Below are positions 23,087-36,100 of a DNA stretch of 64,000 nucleotides, piece by piece. Location: assembly GCA_029204225.1 (NCBI GenBank), contig CM055108.1, forward strand, positions 21,831,644 through 21,895,643. The letters run 5' to 3'. The first letter of the stretch is position 1, and each line of letters opens with the position of its first letter. A program made the position numbers and the translations under genes. The notes beneath the pieces are model-generated. The model was not told where the DNA came from and made no database searches. It saw nothing but the letters and a program-made list of their open reading frames with translations. The stretch comes from Diphasiastrum complanatum (taxonomy: Eukaryota > Streptophyta > Lycopodiopsida > Lycopodiales > Lycopodiaceae).

Positions 23087-23863
23087 TTGAAATCACTGAT
23101 TGGCTTGTTGATCTATTTTTTCTTCTTCTTGTTGAACTTGAGGATTCGACAGTCTCATGATTCATCCTTTTGCAGTATTTGTAGAACATTTTTTTCTTGT
23201 TTTGAGCAGGTTGTTGATTCTGATTCAAACTTGATTTCTGTGACTTCTTCTAATTGGTGTCTAATTGTTTGACTATCTTCTTCTCCGTCTATTGCTTCTT
23301 AGAGCCTTTCTTGGTATATAGAGCTTGTGAGTCTTCGATGGAGGACACAGATGTACGAATCATGTGAATTTCCTCCTGTAGCAGCATGTTTATGACCTTG
23401 GACAAAAAAATCTCTAAATAAGTCAAAATGACCATCACCCAGTTTTCATATGAGGACAACAGACTAGACAATAGGGTCATGATAGCATCCAAATGTTCGA
23501 TAACTGAACCTATGGTTGTATTCTGAGAGAAGAATTTTTTTCCTTAGATGTAGTTTCGAAGTGACGTCCCTCACTTCGTAGAGTGTGCTCAGAATGTACC
23601 AAGCTTCTTTTGAAGATTGGGCTTGTTTGATATGGCTAATTAGTGTTGAAAATATTAAGGATGATTAATGCAAAGGCCTTATCATCCATGAGCTTCCATT
23701 TAGGAGTGGCTTGCTCATCGACATTGGGAAATAGTTCGATACTAGCGACTATCACCCATAATTCTTTGGCCATTAGCACGGCTTTGATCTTGAATTTCCA
23801 TAGATGATAATTTGATCCATCGAGCTTGTCTACCATCAAACCAAACTTCAATTGAGAATCCAT
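23087..23863 (-). pseudogene. Copia gag, minus strand
   Basis: ATG at 23863 (reverse) starts MDSQLKFGLMVDKLDGSNYH, then LWKFKIKAVLMAKELWVIVA, a conserved plant copia gag opening. Frameshifts follow. The region 23492-23289 gives MTLLSSLLSSYENWVMVILT, and a degraded zinc knuckle like that of the plus-strand relatives is recognisable near 23200-23130. The primer site lies 140 bases upstream at 24015-24004. It is the 5' portion of the split minus-strand copia. Confidence 0.8.
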
Positions 23864-24003
23864 TGGAAAATTTGAGACGAATGTCTATGCGGATAGTAGA
23901 TTGTATGACTTCAAAACAATTTAATAAATGTATACTCTGTACTGAAACAAAAAATGTGCTGATACTATATGCTCTATCAGACCCCGACCGCTTGGATATC
24001 ATA

Positions 24004-24015
24004 GCTCTGATACCA
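24004..24015 (-). other. Primer-binding site, minus strand
   Basis: The reverse complement reads TGGTATCAGAGC, adjacent to the CCCAACA end of the candidate LTR at 24016. Confidence 0.8.
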
Positions 24016-24809
24016 TGTTGGGCAAATTCTGGGGTAAGTGATTTTTCTCGGTGCATGAATCTACGTCTATCGGATTCAAGTTATCTCCGATAAATTGACG
24101 ATGGCTCCTTGATCCGAGTTTTGAAGTCGCAAGGATCGATACAATCAATTATGTAGACGCACGCAAATTGATTTAATTAATTTGTGAAAGTGAAAAGCAA
24201 GTTAGAACAAGAACATTACAATCGATATTATCAATCAATCATCAGAACAATTCAACCTACAACTTATTTTATCTACAAGCTATGACTCAAAATGATAATA
24301 GAAAGTAAGACAAACAGCATGACATGACACGACTCAGTATGCTGGAATAATTTGATTATGTCAAAAGTGTGTACATGTCTTAATGCATTCAGATGCGTGA
24401 TCTTTTTGAAACAATACTCTGGAAATCAAAGTGAAAATCTGAATAATGTGCTCTATTATGTGTGTAGTGTCATGGGACAATTATCAATTTATCAATCTCG
24501 ATTGATGGATTAACCAATTAATCTTTACACTGATGTGCTATCGAATATTTATAAATGGTAGCTGTACAATTAAAAAAATGCTTAATCGATACATTTATAA
24601 TTTGGACTAATGCACTACATGTTATTGGTAGCAACTATTGGACATAATCTTATTATGTTGGAGATTCTATCCGATCGTCTAAGAAATATGTCAAATGGTC
24701 GAATAGCCAAGTCGATAGAAGGTTCAACAATTTGCCTTTCAATTGTAGGCTTCGACAATCGTCTTTGATAGTGACCTTCGATAGTTCGACTCGATAGTCT
24801 ATTGTCGAC
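24016..24809 (-). repeat. Candidate 5' LTR of the minus-strand copia
   Basis: On the minus strand it would start TGTCGACAATAGAC and end GCCCAACA directly at the primer site, giving TG...CA ends and about 794 bp. No second copy is visible, so the outer end is inferred only from the TG. Confidence 0.45.
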
Positions 24810-26517
24810 ACCTGTTAGAGATTTTCGTGTATTTCTGTAGACTGTTTGATAACTCGTGTATTTCTACAAACTATGCGACTATACAAATATTTACATACAA
24901 TAAATGAATGGATTTAGATTAGCTGTAGGACTAGAGAGAGAGAGAATGGAAATCCAACATCATAGACGACACTACAGAACCAAATTGCCCAAGCAAGTAG
25001 AAGTTTGAGATCAATCCTCAAGAGCCTCACTCCCATGCAATGGTAAGTGAATAGTGAAGAGAGGAGGAAACTGGTACCCAACACCATAAAAAAGAGAATG
25101 TAGATGGGCAAGTCCCTGTAGGATTACATAGCCTCCAGGGGTCCGTGCATGATGTGATGCATGTCCATGGTTCCCCAGTTAAAATAGCAATGATTGACCT
25201 ATACAGTGCTTTCTTATTTCAATGGCACCACGTGTGCTTAGTTCTAGAGTTATCGGGCCATCTTTCTTTTACGAGCCCTTTGAGTGCTTTTAAGCAACTT
25301 ATCTTTGTACTTACTTTTCAGTTGAATATACAGTTTGTTGAGAGCAATTATGTTGTCTTGTCTTGGTGCACTTGACGTTGTGCTGTGGTGATTGATCCGG
25401 TTGGATGTTTAAACTTTGTTTCTTAACTTGGTATCAGAGTCCCTTGGTGGCTTGAATCACTGGACAAGAACAGAGCTACAAATTCAAGACAGTTTGTGGG
25501 CTAGGAAGCACAAAACTGAGTCTGTGGAGATTCATGGAATAGCTCAAAACTGTATGCAGTAGAAGGTTGCAAAAAAGTGGCTCAGAGAAAACCTGAGCAC
25601 AGCTCAAGAAGTCTTTCTTCTTCCTCATGACTAGGGTTTGCAGCCATAAAACTGTGGATCTTTGGTTGTAGGAGATCATTTCTGGCACTGTAAGTGCATG
25701 ATGGAGGGCGCCCTAGTGCTGGGAAGATAATTCCAGAAGGCCACTGACTGTCGTGGAGAGTTGGAGGAGTGCTTGAAGGGTTAGTTGTGGGTTCATAATC
25801 ACCATAGCCGTGGAGAGATGCGATGGCAGAGACAGGCCGCAGACAGACCTCGCGCACCCTCACCCATTCTAGCATTTGGTGTAAACAGGTGCTTAGTGCT
25901 TTAAAGTGAAGCTCTGAATGCACGACCTCCTTGTAGATCGTTGGATCAAAGACAATGGTCAAGATGGAGTTCTCAAGAAGGAACGTGGACCACAGGATGG
26001 AGGATCACCAGTAGAAGGGCTTTGAAAGGGTCTTGAAGAATTGAAAGACAAAATAGGCCTTCTTTTCATTGAAAAATTTCAAACGAAAAAAATTGTTGGG
26101 TCCCAAGTTTTTGAAGGGTGAAGTTTCTTCACACTGAAGAAACAGTTCAAAAACCCAGATTGCCCTTATTTTCACCTCTTTTAGCCTATTTTGGCCAAAC
26201 GAAAGGCTATAGCCTCCAAACGAAGGGCACCCTGACTCTACCTGCAAGTATAGTACACCAAAACAGAGTGATTTCCCCTTGAGAAAGTGTTCGGAACGTG
26301 CCAGAAGTGATTTCACAATTCCACTGGGCAAGTAGCTGGGAGTTGGTGACGAGAAGCATTTCGAAAAGCGACGCAGGTTTGGCTTTCAATTTGGTGAAAG
26401 AGTGGCGGGTGACCTGGTAAGCCAAAAATTGCAGGTCATTATTTGTGATTCTTGACATCACGATTGGCTTCGACATACGCTTTATAGCCTACAGGTGGAG
26501 TTTCAAGCAGTTTGGAG
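24810..26517 (+). mobile_element. LTR remnant, primer site and leader of the 26.5-kb copia
   Basis: A primer-like TGGTATCAGAG at 25429-25439 sits about 1.1 kb before gag, so the LTR should end just before it. I could not fix the LTR start and there is no 3' copy downstream. Between 25440 and 26517 there is no coding sequence in the element's sense; the longer reverse frames here (25582-25962, 26005-26331) match nothing I know. Confidence 0.45.
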
Positions 26518-29139
26518 ATGGCAAACATCAATGAGGCAATTTTGGGCGATACAAGCAAACTTGATGGGGCGTCTAGCTACAACATCTGGAAATTCAAAAT
26601 GAAGAGCATTTTAATGGAGAAAGAGTTATGGGAGATTGTGGCAGGTATTGAAATCCGACCAAATACCACTCCAGGTGATATAAGGGCCTTTGATAAAAAG
26701 TTACAGAGAGCATTGTCCTTAATCAATCTTTCAGTGAAAGACCATGTAATCTCTCATATAAGTGATGCCACGACGGCTAGGGGAGCTTGGGAAGCTTCTA
26801 GAATGCACTTTCAAACTTGCAATCCAGCTCGGGCCATGTTTTTGAAGTCGAGATTGAACGCAGTAAGGATGGAAGAAAGTGAATCAGTGGGATCTTTCTT
26901 CACAAGGATAAAGGAGCTGAGAGATCAACTTGTGGCAATTGGAGAACCAATTAGGGATGTTGAATTGGTACATACCACAATGAGTGGTGTCTCGGAAGGG
27001 CTACAGATGTTTGTGAGCGGCATTGCTTCAAGGGAGAGATTGTCTACTTTTGAAGACTTCCACGGAATCATGTTGCAATAAGAGCAGCGTCACGAAGTGG
27101 TGAAGTCAAGGCAAATCCCACAAGAGGATCAAGCCTTGCTTGCTAAAGGCAAGCAGAAAGGATGTAAAAGGATTCCTAAGAAATCCAAGGATGATGATGA
27201 CGAGGGAGAGTCGTCATCAAAAGAGAAAAAGAAGAAGAAAGACAAATGTTACTATTGCCACAAATCGAGTCATTGGGCACGCGAGTGCTAAAAGAAGAAA
27301 GCGGATATAAAAGCAGGAAAAGTGACTCAACAAGGCAACATTGCCGAAGATGATGGAGAAGATGACGAGACAAGTGTCTTCTCATCGGCATTGGCATCCC
27401 AAGTTGATGATGGTGCCAGATGGTTCATAGATTCAGGCGCCACAAGGCATATGACCGGGAAACGTGATTGGTTTGAGAAATTCTCACCAATCCATGATGG
27501 GGATAAGGTCACTCAAGCCAATGGAGAGGAATGCCAAATACAGGGTGTGGGCAATGTACATGTGCAGTTTCCTGATGGTAAAATCAAGAACATCCCTAAT
27601 GTGCTTTATTTTCCTTGACTCAAAAAGAGTTTGCTTTCAACATCTTAAGGTTGAATTTGTCAAGGATGGATGCCTTATGAGAGATATGATCCACAACCAT
27701 AAAGTGGTGGCGAAGGATTATAGAGATAGTAACTGTGGCCTTTATAAATTGGATGCTGCAAAACCAGGAGAATATGGTTTGGCTATCTCAACATCTCAAT
27801 CTGAGTCGTGGCACAAAAGACTTGGTCATTTGAACTATGGGAGCTTGAGATTGATGGCGAGGCTGAAAATGGTAATAGGGTTACCGGCATTGCAGGATGA
27901 TCATCGTGCAATATGTGAAGGATGCGTCATGAGAAAGCATACATGGAGACATTCAAGAAAGGTGGAGCTGCAAGAGCTAAGAAACCGCTAGAATTCATTC
28001 ACAGCGACCTGGGCGGCCCAATGAAGACCATGTCGTTGGGGAAAGCATATTATTTTATGACTTTCATAGATGATTACTCTAGGAGGACATGGATTTATTT
28101 CTTGAAGAAGAAATCTGACGCTTTTGCTCGTTTCAAGGAGTTCAAGACTTTGGTAGAGAACCAACTGGATGCACACATCAAAGTGCTAAGATTTGATAGA
28201 GGGGGCGAATACAAATCTGATGATTTTGAGGACTTTTGCAAAGAACACGACATCAAAAGACAATTTACACAGTCACACACGCCACATAGTAATGGTGTAG
28301 TTGAAAGGAAAAGCAAGACTATTATGGAGAGTGCACTCTCCATAATGAAGCAAATGGGCTTGACCGATTCACTTTGGTCGGAAGCGTGCAGTGCGGCAAC
28401 GTTCTTGCAAAACAGGAGCCCTATAGTTGCGGTTCCAAATGTGACTCCCGAAGAAGCTTTTACAGGAATAAAGCAAAAAATTGACAAGTTTCGTGTCATT
28501 GGATGTAAGGCCTATGTACATGTACCAAAGGAGGAGCGAAAGAAACTTGATGCCAAAGCAATCAAGTGTATCTTCGTCGGTTATGATGAAAGGTCGAAGA
28601 CATACAAATGTTTTGATCCTGTAATGAACAAGATTCACATTAGCAAAGATGTGATCTTTGATGAAATGCATAGGTATGAAGATGATGACCATGCAAGTGG
28701 TGAAAGCATCAAAAGACTTCCCACAATTTTGGAGGAAGAAGATGAAGAAGATGCTCCACAAGATGATGCACGTGAAGAAGAGAGTCGAGAGGGCGAGTAT
28801 GAAAGGACACCACCTATTCAAGAACCTAGGGGGAGGTACTTGCCAATAGGAACAATAAAGGAGAAACCGGTTGGCAGTAAGAGACATTACTTAGACACTC
28901 CTTGGGATACATACTCTTCACGTAGTGTATCACCTGAATCTAAGATACCAAAATGGTATGAAAAGGTCATGAAGGACGCAAAGCTAAATCAACCAAGATC
29001 TAGCACACAAGGAGAAGTGATAAGATCAACGCGAGAAAGGAAGTCCCCCGATCGTTATCATGTGAACTATGCTCTAATGAGTGACATTTTAAAGTGTCGA
29101 GAGCCATCAACCTTTGATAAGGCAAAAGATCACAAATAG
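26518..29139 (+). pseudogene. Copia gag-protease-integrase, truncated before RT
   Basis: From ATG 26518 the frame encodes gag (SYNIWKFKMKSILMEKELWE), stops at 27079-27081, resumes with the zinc knuckle CYYCHKSSHWAREC, stops again at 27289-27291, and continues to the protease (WFIDSGATRHMTGKRDWFEK). The frame shifts near 27612 and back near 27925. Between these lies the HHCC pre-integrase region (WHKRLGHLNYGSLRLMARLK, ICEGCVMRKH). The integrase core is long and open, with the catalytic trio in HSDLGGPM, RFDRGGEYKSDDF and VVERKSK. The frame ends at 29139 at the very start of RT; RT, RNase H and the 3' LTR are missing. Codon integrity is much better than in the other copia relics. Confidence 0.9.
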
Positions 29140-29169
29140 TGGCAAAGGGCAAAACAAACTTTAGAAAGT

Positions 29170-29233
29170 AGCATATTATATAAACAATGATATTATTTTC
29201 CATAGGCTTAAAATATAGTTAGTTATATTTTAG
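29170..29233 (+). promoter_or_regulatory. Candidate core promoter and transcript start of the host gene
   Basis: TATTATATAAAC at about 29175-29186 is a TATA-like element about 330 bases before the main ATG and only about 35 bases after the copia coding remnant ends. If used, the start site would fall near 29210. This is inferred from sequence and spacing only. Confidence 0.35.
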
Positions 29234-29503
29234 ATGCCTTCTTTTTTCTTGGGGATGATTGCCTTGGAATGGCGACAATTGGACGATCCTCGTCTTTCAT
29301 CCCTCTCCTTCCTGACTCCTCCTCCTCATTCTTCGGCTTGCCATTCCATCCCTTGCTTTCTCAACTCTGCTGCTGCTCAGCTGCAGCAGCTCCATCTGCT
29401 TAGTTTGTATGATAACAGGCAGATGATGATCCTTGGTTGCTGGAAAGAATACTTGAATTGGATGCATGCAGTTTGTGAGATTTGTGGTTGTGAAGAGACT
29501 TGA
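29234..29503 (+). CDS. Upstream open reading frame of 89 codons
   Basis: ATG at 29234 opens a frame that ends with TGA at 29501-29503, nine bases before the main ATG at 29513, in a different frame. The peptide is hydrophobic with a Ser/Pro-rich part (SSLSFLTPPPHSSACHSIPC) and resembles nothing I know. It could repress translation of the main frame, or be an accidental frame in a 5' leader, or be removed if the transcript starts further down. Confidence 0.3.
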   Translation: MPSFFLGMIALEWRQLDDPRLSSLSFLTPPPHSSACHSIPCFLNSAAAQLQQLHLLSLYDNRQMMILGCWKEYLNWMHAVCEICGCEET

Positions 29504-29512
29504 TCAGGAAGT

Positions 29513-30187
29513 ATGCTGGTGAAGATGGGAAGTGCAAATGCGAGCCCTGGTTTTGTAAAAGCTCAGGCATTGTCTCACCCTGTTGTTCCTGGTACCGTTA
29601 AAGCTGAGCTATTCCACAGAGCGTGCTTGCGTGGATGCCCCCTATTACAGCTTTGTAAAGAGCTCGAAAGCTTTCCTTTGAGAGTGACCAGCAGCGATTC
29701 CTGCTGGAAGCGTCTGTTTTCTCAGCATAACAGGATCGCCTTGTTCTTGCGCAAACGGATTTTGCAGAATTTTTCAGATGAGGTTAGAACGTCAAGTATG
29801 CAGAACAGGGGAATTCAAGCGAGTTTGGGCAAGCAGGGCAGAGGCAGAGAACTGCGGGAAAAGAGTAATAGGCATCATCAGGATTTACTAGGCGTTGACA
29901 CGGATTGGAAAGTAGTGAGCAGGGAGGGCAATGAAAAGTCCTGGCAGCAAGGAAATGAAAGCACAGATTCATCCGATCAAAGTTTTTCAAACAAAAAATT
30001 CCACCCAGATTTATCAAAATCAGGTCCTCATCATATCTTCACAGCCAATACACGTAAAAGAAGAGAGGATGCAAGAGAGACGAGTATTCCACATTATGTT
30101 ATCAGGGAGCTCTTAAAGATTGCTAAACTAGGGCTGTCCGAAGACCTAAAGGAAGGTGATGCTGGACATAAAGTCTTGCTCCTACAG
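29513..30187 (+). CDS. Exon 1 (residues 1-225)
   Basis: It runs from ATG to donor CAG|GTAGGT, ending in phase 0. It contains the presumed transit peptide, a polar low-complexity middle ([20 protein letters not shown]) and the first helix of the binding domain ([18 protein letters not shown]). The alternative start at Met-5 (29525) cannot be excluded. Confidence 0.85.
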
Positions 30188-33100
30188 GTAGGTTCTTTCT
30201 CATTCACAAAACCAGGCATAAACATTGAAACTACCAAAAGAAAATCATGCTCAACGTATCTAGGTTGCTGCTGCCTGTAAAATCACGTGGTCGGACGTCC
30301 ATAAAGCTAATGCACAAATTGAAAATCAGTAATCACAATCTCATTTAGAAACAGAAGCTGCAATGTCTGCACAAATCCCTTTTTTTACTCTATACTAACG
30401 AAATGCTTAAGTGTCAAAGAATAGCAGAGCTTTTCAAGTGGCAAGGCTAGTAAGAAATGGGCTGCCCTCTTTTCGTGGAATTGGGTCAGGAAATGTTTTG
30501 TCTGTTTTAATAGATCAATTTCCGACTCTTGAAAGGATTTTTTGTTATGTCCCCGCCCAGTGCATGATGGGACCTAAGATGACGACCACGCCACATGAGG
30601 TGGAAAGCTGTTGTGGTTTATTTACAATCTTAGTGTCATGTGTTAGTGCGTGCAACTGCTGTGTTGCAGGTCTATAGCCTAGGCATGGACTGTGCTCGGT
30701 GTGGGACTTACCCGTACTATGTTACGAGGACCTCAATGTCATTCATTTTGTCTACCTAAGAGTTGGTGGATGATACGAGTATGTTCATGGGCACTTTTCT
30801 CTAGTACGATTCTCTAGTGTCATGATGGTGCTAGTGAGATTTGATGGTGGGTGCTCGTGGTGTGGGACATCGGTATTTGAGGGGCTAGCTTAGACCTTCC
30901 CCACCACCTCTGTTGATGGTCGTAGTCTGAGGAGGTGTGGATCTCCCCCCTCCTATTTTTTATTGGTTGCAATGGCAACATACTGCTCCATACAATCGAG
31001 CAGGAGTTGAAAGCTAAGAATCAATCACGAAAGGTGTTGCTCCACCACCCGATGTTTAGCTTGGTATTTCTTGTGTATGACAAGAATTGTCATCCCACCG
31101 TGGCTTGGGCATGGTTGAACCAATGTACGTCTCATTATTTCATGCAGGATTCTCCTCATGATACTAGGATTGCCACCACAATCATGTTCTTGGTTCTTAC
31201 ACAGTAAGGTATATACATGGTGGTTGGATTTCAAAGATAAGTGTGTTTTTGCAAAACGTACCGCTTTGCTAGTTGCATAGACTCAACATTAGTCAAGCTA
31301 CATTTTCTTGTAGGGTTTCCCAAAGATTAGTGAATTTAGCATGAGTTTTGAAGAAAACAGCCATAGTCCCTAGAGGACAAAATTCGCTATGTGAAATTTT
31401 TTGACGACTCCCATCCCATAGCAGGTATTCATTAGGCACCTTTTAGAAGAAGGGCAAGGTAAATCTTTTTGATATTGGTTCCCCACTAGAAAAGAAGTGT
31501 TCGAAAATGGATTGGGCCAAATGCCAAGAGCGATGTAAGGTTTCCCGGATTGCAAATTTTTTTGTCTATGGGTATCATGTGAAAGGATATCCAAAAAGCA
31601 ATTATTATGCAGTTCTGTTGCTTGGTTTCAGATAGCTGAATTCATAAAAAAATTGGACATCACAGATCTGCAAATATTTGCTTTTGCATTCACAGATCTG
31701 CATTCACAGGCTACATTCATCAGAAATCTGGACATCAGCAGATCTGCAAACCATTGGCGTAACAAAGACAATATCAGATATTTATTTCAAAATCTGATAT
31801 TCATTTCAATAGCAAAAGCAGCGGATCTGGGCATCAAAAAAAAACCTGCAAATTTTTTTGCGATCCAGGACCACGTTTCTAGTCCCGGATCGCTGGCAAT
31901 CTGGATCGTTTTTGCAGCAGATCGCGATCTGCTGCAACTCTGAATTGTGAAGATAGCAACGATCTTTTGTTATGGAAAATACGGAGTTTTACATTCTAAG
32001 CTATTTCTGACCATGGTACGATAGAGTTTTTGTACGTAGTAGTGGTGATGCAAAACCATGAAGCTGAAATGCTGGTAGCTCAGAGAATGCCTGCATCGCC
32101 CATCTACCAAAACATTTCTTCTGGCAGGCATACGCTACTTTTCCTTTAAGCTTTTACCTTATTGATTGCCTTATTATTAGCTTGATTGTCTCCAGAAAGG
32201 AAAGCTCATCTTAGGGCAAAGAGAGATGGTAGTTGATATGTTTGCATCAGCATGCCCTTTGCAGTTGGCTACTAAGTTTGAATCTTTTTGATAAGTTGTA
32301 TTTCATATAGTTGTTCTAATTGTGGATTGGGTAAAATGTTGAAAGTGGTAAAGGCCAAATCTAACTTTGATTTGACTTGATTCCTCTATACAGAGAGCCA
32401 TGCTGTTGCTTGGATATCTTCCTGATGTGGCATCTCTTACAGGGTATGTGGCCCCATTTGTACTGTTAGTTGGTTGTAACCTATTTTATTCATTTGCTAA
32501 TTGTTATAATTAACATGGATTCCCTCTTTTGGAACCGGACTAGAAAGAAAAGGCCATCAAATGACCATTAAACCCTCCATGCTATTGAACCAGCTTGAAA
32601 GAACAACAGTCACTTGCTACTAGTGCTAGGATTTAGATTCCGGAAAATGAGACTACAAGACTCAAGTGATCTGTATTACTGTGTAGTAATGTGTAAGATG
32701 TGTTAAAAGCTTTAAAACTTAGCGGTGAACAAGATTTACTCTGATACGAGGTTCTTGCTTAAATGGTTGCTACAGGCTTTCTCTACAATGAAATAAAACA
32801 AAAGAAATACAATGAGGACGTTCAAGAAAAACAATGACATCAGCTAAAACTCCGGTTTCAAGATTGCATGAACTTGTCTGCAATTCGTTTTTCACTTATT
32901 TCTCTTAAAGTTTAGTCTGTTGTTTGACTGACAAGTACCTCTTGCAGCTAGGATACACCCATGACACTTCATCTTCTAATTACATATGAGGACCCACGTT
33001 GCGTAGCCTTGATGATATGAGAGATGATGGCCAGACTTTTACACACCTGTTTATTATGCCTGACCATCCACATAACTTGGTAGAAGTCACAACATCCTTC

Positions 33101-36100
33101 AATATTTATATGGCTGTTGTGGTGGATACCGGTGTGCATCAACTTTTTCATGAGACGGAGTGTCTACAACAATACTTGGGGCTGGTTTCCTTTTTGTGTT
33201 CTTGCTCTACCCGTATAGCTTGAGCAAGTTCACGACATCATTCAACTGTCTTTCATGTGAGATCACCTTTTCTACTATGTGGCCATTATACACTCTCCTG
33301 CAACATGTGACACCTAGCCTGTGTATACAAGTTTCTTTTTACATGCTATGGTTTCTTTTATCGATCGCATTGAGGGTAATGTTCTTGTTAGTAGGGAAAA
33401 CATTTGGAGTCACATTACATTTAAGGCTTAACCTTTTGATTCATAGGATAAAAAACGATTTGATTCGCAGGACATATGTCATTTTTATTAACAAGCTATT
33501 TAGGGCCTTTTGGAAGGGCACTAAGTTGGAGGGAGTTTTTGCTCTTCTTTTGCAATTCATTTTCAAATTAGAGATGTAGCCCTAATCTTAGTAGAGTATA
33601 AATAGGGTAGAGACTTTCACTTGATGGCTTATAATTTGGTTACTCTTGAGTTCTTTTGTAGGAAACTCATTACCTTCCTAGTTGGGGATCAATTATTGAC
33701 TACATTTTATGTGCATTCAGTATTCTTAGTCAGATTTGGTCATCTTCTATTTTTGTTGTTGTGTTCTTGTTGTTTGTGACTCCCCCTTCTTGTATTCTTC
33801 ATTGCTCCATCAGACCTTGCCACTTGGTGCATGTAGATTTTTCTTCTATTTTTGTTTTGCTTGTTTTGCTTGTTTTGCTTTGCTAGCCGAAGCGTTTGGT
33901 GCTCAGCTGCGTGTGCGCCTATACTTGGCAGAAATGCGCGACACTCTACATTGAATTTGCAGGACCTAGATACTCGACTACAGATCACAATCAATCAATC
34001 AGACACATAACTCAACAATCGGGGTTGGAAGATCAGAGAGTGCATTTGCATTTGTATTTTGTTTGCAGAGTGAGTCGGTAGCGTCTCGCTCATTGGCGGC
34101 CTGACGCTCCTCTTACAATTGTATTTTCTGCTATATTGTTGAGCTCTCTCTATCTTTGTCTCTCTATATCTTCGTCTGTATGTCTCTCTATATTGTTTTT
34201 GGATTCTATCCTATACTCATGTCTCACGTTTGTTGTGAGATTACAAGAGGATTAACAAATCATTACAAGAGAGTTTTCGCTAAATCTCTAGTTAACTGCC
34301 TCTCTAGTAACGTTGCTTTTTGGTGGTTGAGCATGACAGCTTGATGGCTTCACACCTGTCATCAGGAGACCGATGGTTCGGCGAGCTATCTCAGAGTTGG
34401 AAGATCAGAGAGTGCATTTGCATTTGCATTTTGTTTGCAGAGTCGTCGGCAGTGTCTCGCTCGTTGGCGGCCTGACGCTCCTCTTACAATTGTATTTTTT
34501 GCTATATTGCGGATCTCTCTATATCTCCGTCTGTATGTCTTTATCTTGTTTTTGGATTCTATCCTATACTTATGTCGCACGTTGTGAGATTACAAGAAGG
34601 ATTAACCAATCATTACAAGAGAGTGTTCGCTAAATCTCTAGTTAACTGCCTCTCTAGTAATGTTGCTTTTTGGTGGTTGAGCGTGACAGCTTGATGGCTT
34701 CACGCCCATCGTCAAGAGGCCGACGGTTCGGCTTGATGAGCTATGGTTCTGATAGTTCGGCCATGCCCGATAATCTTATTCGGCACTTCACCTTTTTGGT
34801 AGGGGGTCCGACTATTCGGTGACTTGGGGAATGACAAGGAATGGTTGCCGAGTTCACCATTTCCAACAGTGCAGACCCACCAGGGTTGTGTCTTCCTGCT
34901 TCCTACACGTAGGCCTTCTACTTTGTCATCATTTCTTTTGGATTGGTCAACACCTGTTATCTCTTATGCCTTGTGGCTTTTGTCTCCCGTCCTACTGTTC
35001 TAGTTCCCTCAAAATTAGGTAGTGTAATTCAGAATATAAATTTGCTGTATAATGTTTACTTGTGAGTTTAGTTGATTTTTCGAGTGAAGCGTGATGAAGT
35101 CTATTCAGAATGTTGACATGCTTAATGCAATGCATCTATGGTTTCCTCTATGTTGCATTAAGTCAAATAAGAGCATTTACATGATGAAGCTCTCAACGAC
35201 TCTCTATGTAAATCCCCGAATTCCAATGTCTTAGGGCTACAATCACATTTGATAGAATTGTTTTTGAAAAAATCTCACAGTCCTCGTGGATTTTGTTGAA
35301 AGCATGAGGGCTCGAGAATGTACTTTTGTCTGTAGTAGTCTTGGTTTCTAGTTGTAGGAGATCGATAGCATGCTTGCTGCAATCTTGATGCAGTGATGCT
35401 AGAATTTCAATAATTCTTTCATCATTTTTGGTTAGCATTTGCTTCCTGCAGTGGATGTTCTTATTAGCATGCTTCTGCTGTTTATCTCTGGTTTGACCTC
35501 ACCATGCTCTTCAATCTCTGACCTTGATTGAAGTAAAGGAAGATTATGCACCAATGAAGAATAAGCTCGAATATTGTATTGACCTTCAGTACAAGAAGCA
35601 AAGAGTCTTTCTTCCACGAGAATATTCACCTTAACTAGCATGCATTAGGCATAGAGAGAACCATTTGAAGCAGTTAAACATAGTGTTACTTTGGAGTCAA
35701 ACAAGGGCCTAGAAAAATATCAAATTAGGCCCAACATTAGTATAATGGCAAACCCTGTACTGCTAATTGATTCTTTGTTTGCAAAAACTAGTCTGTCTTC
35801 CAATTGATAGGCTATTTGATGAATACGTCCATACTAGAATGACAACTAAATGTGTGCAATATATATTTCTTTGTTCTAAGCAGCATACAAGAATGATTGC
35901 ACTTGCCTAGAACATCAAAAGGCTGGAGCTGAATCCCAACATGCTCTTACTCATCATGTGTTTTGTCACAGATATTTTGGGTTGGAAACGAGGACTGCAG
36001 TGGAAGAATTCCAAAAGGCCTACCAAGTTTCTAGTACCGGCTTGTGGGACTCCTTGTCACGGCAGGCTTTACTGAAATATTTAGCATGTTTTAAGGTCTG

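Larger units (their letters stand above)
16623..24809 (-). mobile_element. Old minus-strand copia split by a later insertion
   Basis: Read on the minus strand there is a candidate 5' LTR (24809-24016), a primer-binding site (24015-24004), gag (23863-23087) and, after a 6-kb interruption, a protease segment (17087 to about 16660). The interruption, 17093-23081, is a plus-strand LTR array flanked on both sides by ATGCT, so the two minus-strand parts were once contiguous. The integrase, RT, RNase H and 3' LTR of this relic are not visible. It is truncated near 16623 next to the older LTR. Confidence 0.7.
32444..35971 (+). other. Intron 2 (3528 bp)
   Basis: Bounded by GTATGT and TCACAG. It holds a candidate solo LTR, a tandem duplication of about 370 bp and an unassigned reverse-strand open region, listed separately. 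The rest shows nothing I can assign. Confidence 0.7.

Noticed and set aside
28095-28887. Long minus-strand frames opposite the copia integrase
   Set aside because: Antisense shadows of a frame with clear integrase motifs on the plus strand.
33160-33579. 139-codon membrane-protein-like plus-strand frame
   Set aside because: It lies in a probable LTR just upstream of its TATA box, and hydrophobic content follows from T-rich DNA.
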